Part shown: in pieces, positions 58,762-64,000 of the stretch | Layout: each line of letters opens with the position of its first letter | Position numbering within the stretch: the stretch's first letter is position 1 | Source: Epiperipatus broadwayi | Lineage: Eukaryota > Onychophora > Udeonychophora > Euonychophora > Peripatidae | Direction: 5' to 3' | Assembly (NCBI GenBank): GCA_028023455.1 | Contig: JAQFVV010012402.1 | Location: forward strand, 13,448,483 to 13,512,482 | Length of the DNA stretch: 64,000 nt | The notes under the pieces: generated by a model | What the model was told of the DNA's origin: nothing | The model's database searches: none | What the model saw: the letters and a program-made list of their open reading frames with translations, nothing else | Program-made: the position numbers and the translations under genes

Positions 58762-60523
58762 TAGGGGTCAGTGAACTGGGACTTCTGAGCCATATCAGTC
58801 ACTTTGGTTACATAAATGTGGCTCTAAAAAAAAATTGAGAATAAAACTAAAACTATCACAGCTTCATTTATAAAATTTTTAAAGGATTTTATTCATATAA
58901 TTCATTTGTTTTATAGATCTTGCAAACTCCAAGGCACTAAGATGCGGAAAGCATGATGTGGGGGGAGGGGATAGTGAAGAGGGTGCATAGAAGGAATGGA
59001 GGGGATGGTTGAGCACATGATATGCAGGGCAGCCAAACAAAAAAGAGACTAATATGTGAACTCACAGGCAACCTCTGCAGGGCAAGACAATCTTTGCAAT
59101 GGTGAAATGTGAAAGCAGATTCTAGAGAGTGAATATGGATAATAAAATAAATTTTTTAAGGTGTTTTTCAACATGGCTACAAAAAAAACAACAACAACAA
59201 CAACTAAAGACTTTAAAACTGAATGAAATAAATCTTTTGCGTTTACCTTGAAATCAAACGGCCTTCCAACCTGTTTTATTTACCTAAAAACTGATGCACA
59301 ACCAAGTCAGCTTTGAAGAGACTTCCAAAAACAAAGCACATTCTAAATAAAATTAAAAACATACTGTTATCTGCCAAAACAGTATTAGATAGGACAGTTA
59401 AAATGTCCTCAAATATGACCAATCAACAATTCAAAGATATTAAATTAATTTCAACATTATCAATTGTGGTAGATGGGTCTCGCGACATCAAGAACATAGT
59501 CCAGTTTTTTCTTTTGGTCAATATATATATATATCATTTGAGGTTCCAATGTGTGGAAAGGACATGGCTAATTCATAGATTGCATGGACAAAAATCATAT
59601 CCCACTCAATAAAATTATGCCAATTGCAACTGATGGTGCAAAAAGTATGAGGAGATTGAAAAAATGGTTTTTGTGTCAATTTTAAAAAGAAAAATTAATC
59701 ATGAAAATTGTATTCCATTATATGATTTCCAGAAGAAATCTGTAAAATTATGGGATTGGTAACAATGCTCACATTAACAAAGATTATTTCAAAATAGTGA
59801 TTTTAAACATGAGAGATTTTTTTCTTCCAAGGTTTCAGGAATTCAGAACTGATAACTTTATCTTTTATTATAAATTCTTTTAATGCCAATGTGAAATAAT
59901 TTTTCACACTTGATGTTGACATTGCTAATATGAAATACAATTATTGGACTTTACAAGTGAAGACTTATGGAAATCCAAATTTGTATGTCTTGGTATTGAA
60001 AATAACTGGAAAAAAAAAAAAGCAATCTGATTTCACAGCACAAGTAGACTGCTATAAAATACCTAAGAAAGCAGAGTCAGATTTTCAATGCTTAAAATAG
60101 TTTTCCGGACTCTTATCATAAGTTGAAAAAATTTGCATTTGGAGTTCTCAGTATTTCCAGGTCTACGTATTTATGTGGGCAATCATTTTCTAACATGAAT
60201 TTCATTAAATGTAAATTGAGGAGCCAAATCATTGATGGCAGCTTGGAATTGTGCCTTAAATTAAAAAGGATTAGTTACAAACCAGATGTACAGAAACTTT
60301 CTAAGGTTATGCTAACTCATTACTCACAATGAATAAAACTAATGAGAACAATTTCTTGTGCGATTTTTTCTAAGTTTAATAAAGTTATAATTAATATTAT
60401 AATTTATAATATCTTAAATTTTTCATATTTGTATAAATAAATTTATGGTTCTTAAATAATTTTTAAATTGTTGTGAGGGACAGGATTTGGCTCTTCCATC
60501 TGAAAAGTTTTCCCAACCCTCTG
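58762..60523 (+). mobile_element. hAT DNA transposon, degraded, inside an intron
   Basis: The left end TAGGGGTCAGTGAACT...GAGCCA and the inverted right end CAGAGGGTTGGGAAAACTTT...GAGCCA resemble CAGGGGT-type hAT termini and enclose 1.76 kb. A broken hAT transposase runs on the + strand, opposite to the host gene. I did not find an exact 8-bp target duplication. Confidence 0.75.
59200..60332 (+). pseudogene. hAT transposase (ZBED5/GTF2IRD2-like), broken
   Basis: Readable pieces occur in the usual order. A BED-finger-like start (NKSFAFTLKSNGLPTCFIY, about 59226-59285) comes first. Then come LSAKTVLDRTVKMSS and LSIVVDGSRDIKN (59373-59495), where the first catalytic Asp is kept but the usual DESTD is DGSRD. 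PIATDGAKSMRRL (about 59620-59660) holds the second Asp. Last is a hAT C-terminal dimerisation region, STYLCGQSFSNMNFIKCKLR and YKPDVQKL (60123-60332). Frameshifts and stops separate the pieces and the distance between them is shorter than in an intact gene, so it is non-functional. Confidence 0.8.
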
Positions 60524-60812
60524 TGCTAGATACTAGTTAAACAGTATTAATCTAACTGCTGTAAGAATTTGAATGAGTGGTTATGAATTCAAGGTCTTTC
60601 TTATGAATCTGTATTTTTTTAATCATCAATTTTTTTTATAAACTCACTATCATGAGTCACATAAAATATTTTCTGAAGAAAAAAAAAAGATAAATCTAAT
60701 GGAATATGTTACAACCATTTTGAAAAGAAAATGTAGGGTTACAATTTATAATGATACTAAAAAATATTATTAATCACAAAATTACACAGATAATTCACTA
60801 AATTAAACTTAC
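60524..60812 (-). other. Intronic sequence next to the donor site
   Basis: Nothing beyond AT-rich text up to the GTAAGT donor (60807-60812 on the minus strand). Confidence 0.5.
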
Positions 60813-60893
60813 CCCTGTCCTTCATGAATTCGTTTTCTAGAATATGTCTGTAATTTTAAAAGTTTGCTATGTTCTTCATAAGCTTCTTGAATT
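60813..60893 (-). CDS. Prp39-like protein, internal coding exon
   Basis: On the minus strand ATGTTTTCAG precedes, and GTAAGT follows, an 81-nt exon: 1 base, 26 codons, 2 bases. It encodes IQEAYEEHSKLLKLQTYSRK and then RIHEGQ. The two trailing bases (GG) plus the first base of 52301-52448 give Gly, so the join is in phase. AYEEHSKLLK reads like the end of a HAT-type helical repeat, and RKR starts the basic region that precedes the low-complexity tail in Prp39 proteins. Confidence 0.72.
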
Positions 60894-61358
60894 CTGAAAA
60901 CATTTATATAAAATAAAATATAAATATCAAAAACAGTTTTACACTTGTTGGTTTAATTCAATGATGGATAATTTATCCCCAAAATAATTAGCATAAATAA
61001 AACTTAGAAAAGAAAATAATTAAAAAATAGTAACTAAATCAATAAAAGACTAGTTTATAATCCCCAAATCATGTTTTAATTTTGATAAGAAACATGTTTG
61101 ATTAAAATTAAAAAAAATAAATAAACAAATATTTTATTAAATATTCAAAGATAGCAATAATTCTGCTTGTCTATGTATATAGCAATTGAAAGAACAATTT
61201 TCTAGTTTGTAAAAAAAAACTAAAAAATGATATTAATTTTTCTTTTCTGATTACATGTAATGCACTTGCTTGAATAAATATTTTGAAAATAAATTCTAAT
61301 TTGGTTAAACCTAAAGGCAGACATCCTTTAGTTCTATTCATTGTTTATAAAATTATAC

Positions 61359-61404
61359 CTTAAAAAATCTGGTTGTCCTTTCTCAAATTCATTTTTCACA
61401 ATGT
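61359..61404 (-). CDS. Prp39-like protein, short upstream exon (tentative)
   Basis: A 46-nt stretch encodes IVKNEFEKGQPDFL between a weak acceptor (GGTTTTGAG) and a donor (TTTAAG|GTATAA). The trailing AG joins the next exon's first A to make Arg in phase, giving FLRIQEAYEEH. This reads naturally as the last HAT-like helix. The acceptor has a poor pyrimidine tract and an in-frame stop lies just upstream, so the exact left boundary is uncertain. Earlier exons should lie right of the window or are unrecognised. Confidence 0.5.
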
Positions 61405-62889
61405 CTCAAAACCAATCAATTATAATGCGCAATTACTACTAAAATGCACTCAAATTTTTGCATTACTTTTAATACTACTATTGTTTTGCTTTTCCTAATA
61501 ATAAAATGAATTATAATCATTTTAGCTTCAAGGATGACAAAATACATTAAATTGTTTATTCAATAATTTTACAAATGTATTCTAAACATTGAAAATATTT
61601 ACAAAAGATGTGCAAACATTATCGAATAAATTAGTAGATATTAGATGCAATACTATTGTGTAATTTTTAATAATTAATAAGACTGTAACAAGAAAAGGCC
61701 ATTGTATACAATATTGAAATTCAGTTGTGTACATTATTAAATAAAGATAGATAAATAATTAGATTAAAAGAATAAACAAAGTCATGATAAGTTTAAGAAA
61801 ACATTATATTTAATTTTAGCATTCAATTAATTAAGAATCATTATGCAAAAGAACATATAGAATAAATCATTTGTGTTATTTACTATTAAACAAAATGAAT
61901 GTGTACAAATGAAAATGTAAGTTAGATAATGGATGTAGAAGTTTGTGTGTACATTTATTTAAATGCTTCAGCAAATATTTTAACAGGGAATAAAATTGTT
62001 GAGAATACTAAATTACTTTTATAAAGATTAAAGTAGCATCAAACAAACAAATATGTTTACTACAATTCAAGCCAAAAATATTTAGTAAAATTTAATATAA
62101 AAAATATATCATTTGTAATAAAAAAAAAAAAAGATTTATTAAAGTATAAATATTTTACAGAAATGTTCAAAAATATTTGAATAAAACAGCATGTCTTTAA
62201 ATAAAAAGATTTCGGTAATTTATTACTATTGTTGTGTCTTAAAACACCAAAAAATATCTGATAAAATGCAGAACAATAAATTGTAAATCAATTCCTTTAC
62301 AATATTTTCTGTCATTTCGCGGCTGACATTTTTAAAAAAAGGTAAAAAAAAATAATTTAAAATAATGGCATACTTTATCATTTAAATACAAAAATGAATA
62401 AACAAAACAAATAATTTCTCCATTTCTGCCCATGGAATAACTTTGGAATTCATAACAGCAAGTCTGGAAAACAAATGAAATGAAATTAAGTGCCTACAGC
62501 GAATTGCCTTGCAATAATGAAATATATAATGTCACAAAAAAATGTTTTAAAATCAAAATCCCTCATAAAAATTGTAAAATTAAAATTTCAGGAATGACTT
62601 TGATTTAACACTGAAGTGGATATATAATAAAATATAAATTGAACACACTGTCTATTTACAGTTATTCCCAATTAAAAAAATCAAAGGATACAATCTTACA
62701 AATTAGGATAACATATACATGCTATTACATAATTAGAATGCCCAGCTGGAAATATTACAAATGGTATAACCAAACTCCCTTATATATTTGTTTTAAAAAA
62801 TATAATGAAGAAACTAATAAGCTATACACACAAAAATAATTATTAACTTTTAAAAAAGTTATTTGTTTGATATGTTTACTCTTTTTATT
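61405..62889. other. AT-rich sequence, probably intronic
   Basis: A possible minus-strand exon near 62407-62463 (LAVMNSKVIPWAEMEK after TTTGTTTTCCAG) lacks a usable donor and is not called. Confidence 0.45.
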
Positions 62890-63560
62890 AGGTGTATTTA
62901 CTATGCAAGTTATACTTATATAAGGCTAAAACCTCAGTACACACAGCCTTGAGTGCTTAATTTTAGCAAGAGAGACCTCTCCAAATCATAACACAAGATT
63001 CGATTTTATAAAGATAAGAGGGACCCTCTTATCTCTCAACCTATTTTCTTAATTATATAGGCAAATCTAAAGCATTTTGATTTGGGAACATGAAGCTAAT
63101 AAATTCTTCACTGATCAAGTCCACTATTTCTGTTAAACATTAACATTCATGAAATCTTTCAATTTACGAGTCAATATTCAGATATTAAATTTAGAAATAT
63201 TTTGAATCAATTTAAAGTTGTAAATATTAATTCTTATTAAGCGTGAAGTCAGCCTGTAATACTTATATAAGGTTAAAACCTCAGTACATGCACCTTGAGT
63301 GCTTAATTTTAGCAAGAGAGACTTCTCCAAATCATAACACAAGATTCGACTTTATAAAGAGGGAAGAGAGACCCTCTTATCTCTCAACCTATTTTCTTAA
63401 TCTAAAGCATTTTGATTTGGGAGTATGAAGCTAATAAATTCTTCACTGATTAAGTCCACTATTTCTGTTAAACATTAACATTCATGAAATCTTTCGATTT
63501 ACGAGTCAATATTCAGATATTAAATTTAGAAATATTTTGAATCAATTTAAAGTTGTAAAT
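62890..63560. repeat. Tandem duplication, two units of about 335-345 bp
   Basis: Unit 1 (about 62890-63224) and unit 2 (about 63225-63560) are nearly identical from AACCTCAGTACA, CCTTGAGTGCTTAATTTTAG and CAAATCATAACACAAGATTC to TTTGAATCAATTTAAAGTTG. CCTTGAG starts at 62947 and 63293. Unit 1 has about 10 extra bases near 63055. The left third of the unit matches the hairpin arm at 55055-55121. Confidence 0.9.
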
Positions 63561-64000
63561 AACAAATTTTTTAATAGTAACAATAATGAGATTATTTATT
63601 TTATTTCCTTTAAAAGATATGTAATCAATCAAAATATGCTTGCTGCTCATGATACTTTTATAGGCATTGAACTATGTTAAAATCCTTATTCAAGAACATT
63701 TAAAATATGACAGGAAAGATTTCAAATAACAATAAAAAAATAATATAAATGATATAACCCATATCTCTTAAATAAATGTATTAATAGGTTCAAATGATTT
63801 GGATTTTCTTTTAAATTTAAACAGATTAATTTCAAAGCAAAACTAAAAAATGATTAAAAAAGTTTTTTTTAAAAAATAAAATGTAACTAAATAACATCAT
63901 CAAAAAAATAGGACTTCATATAAGTATTTGTGCATATAATTTTACTGTACTATTAATACATTAAAGATCAGTCTTTTCAAGCTATTGTGCATGCACTTTT
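63561..64000. other. AT-rich sequence to the window end
   Basis: Nothing recognised. Confidence 0.5.

Noticed and set aside
15890-59540. CRISPR-like arrays from spaced repeats
   Set aside because: The repeats are eukaryotic dispersed elements of 100-500 bp. There are no short regularly spaced direct repeats and no cas genes.
62407-62463. Possible additional minus-strand exon (LAVMNSKVIPWAEMEK)
   Set aside because: The acceptor TTTGTTTTCCAG is good, but no donor with usable phase follows; the nearest GT (ATTTGTTTTG) is poor and the frame then runs into a stop.

Overview
This is an AT-rich animal nuclear sequence, most likely from an invertebrate; nothing in the window fixes the species. The signs are exons split by introns with GT-AG junctions, three superfamilies of cut-and-paste DNA transposons, LTR and non-LTR retrotransposons, tRNA-derived SINEs, and many long inverted repeats. 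There is no bacterial gene organisation, rRNA gene or CRISPR array.

Host genes are sparse and lie at the two ends. On the left, a last coding exon on the + strand (8055-8174) looks like the C-terminus of a TMEM179-family membrane protein. On the right, four minus-strand exons (61359-61404, 60813-60893, 52301-52448, 46731-46802) join in phase and end in a Tyr/Gln-rich tail that resembles the U1 snRNP factor Prp39 (PRPF39). The two genes are tail to tail, with about 38.5 kb between their stop codons. The introns of the right-hand gene carry a Merlin element, two palindromic repeats, a long perfect-looking hairpin and a hAT element.

From left to right, the transposon layer is as follows. A truncated Ty3/gypsy element with a Gag-protease-coiled-coil ORF and its 3' LTR occupies 1-1730. 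A young, complete Mag-like gypsy with identical 199-bp LTRs and a 5-bp target duplication lies at 2069-6569, but is broken by one stop codon and one frameshift. An old L1/Tx1-type LINE (8890-13560) is split by a full-length RTE-type LINE (9671-12928) that has its own 11-bp target duplication. Further right come a Merlin DNA transposon (20.3-21.3 kb), a MITE family in four copies, a 0.48-kb fold-back element at 18.2 kb, a promoter-like possible solo LTR at 29.9 kb, a mariner/Tigger-type element (31.6-33.0 kb) inserted into a diverged repeat block duplicated near 37.6-39.6 kb, a retroposed tRNA-like sequence with 14-bp target duplications at 39.9 kb, a LINE fragment at 44.3-44.6 kb, a second Merlin relative at 51.0-52.1 kb and a hAT copy at 58.8-60.5 kb. 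The window ends with a tandem duplication at 62.9-63.6 kb.

No self-contained new biological system is demonstrated. The observations most worth following are the Gag-protease-coiled-coil gypsy derivative, the short tRNA-like retroposon, the two Merlin elements that share a terminal-repeat layout, and the set of long hairpin-forming repeats, some inside introns of a splicing-factor gene.
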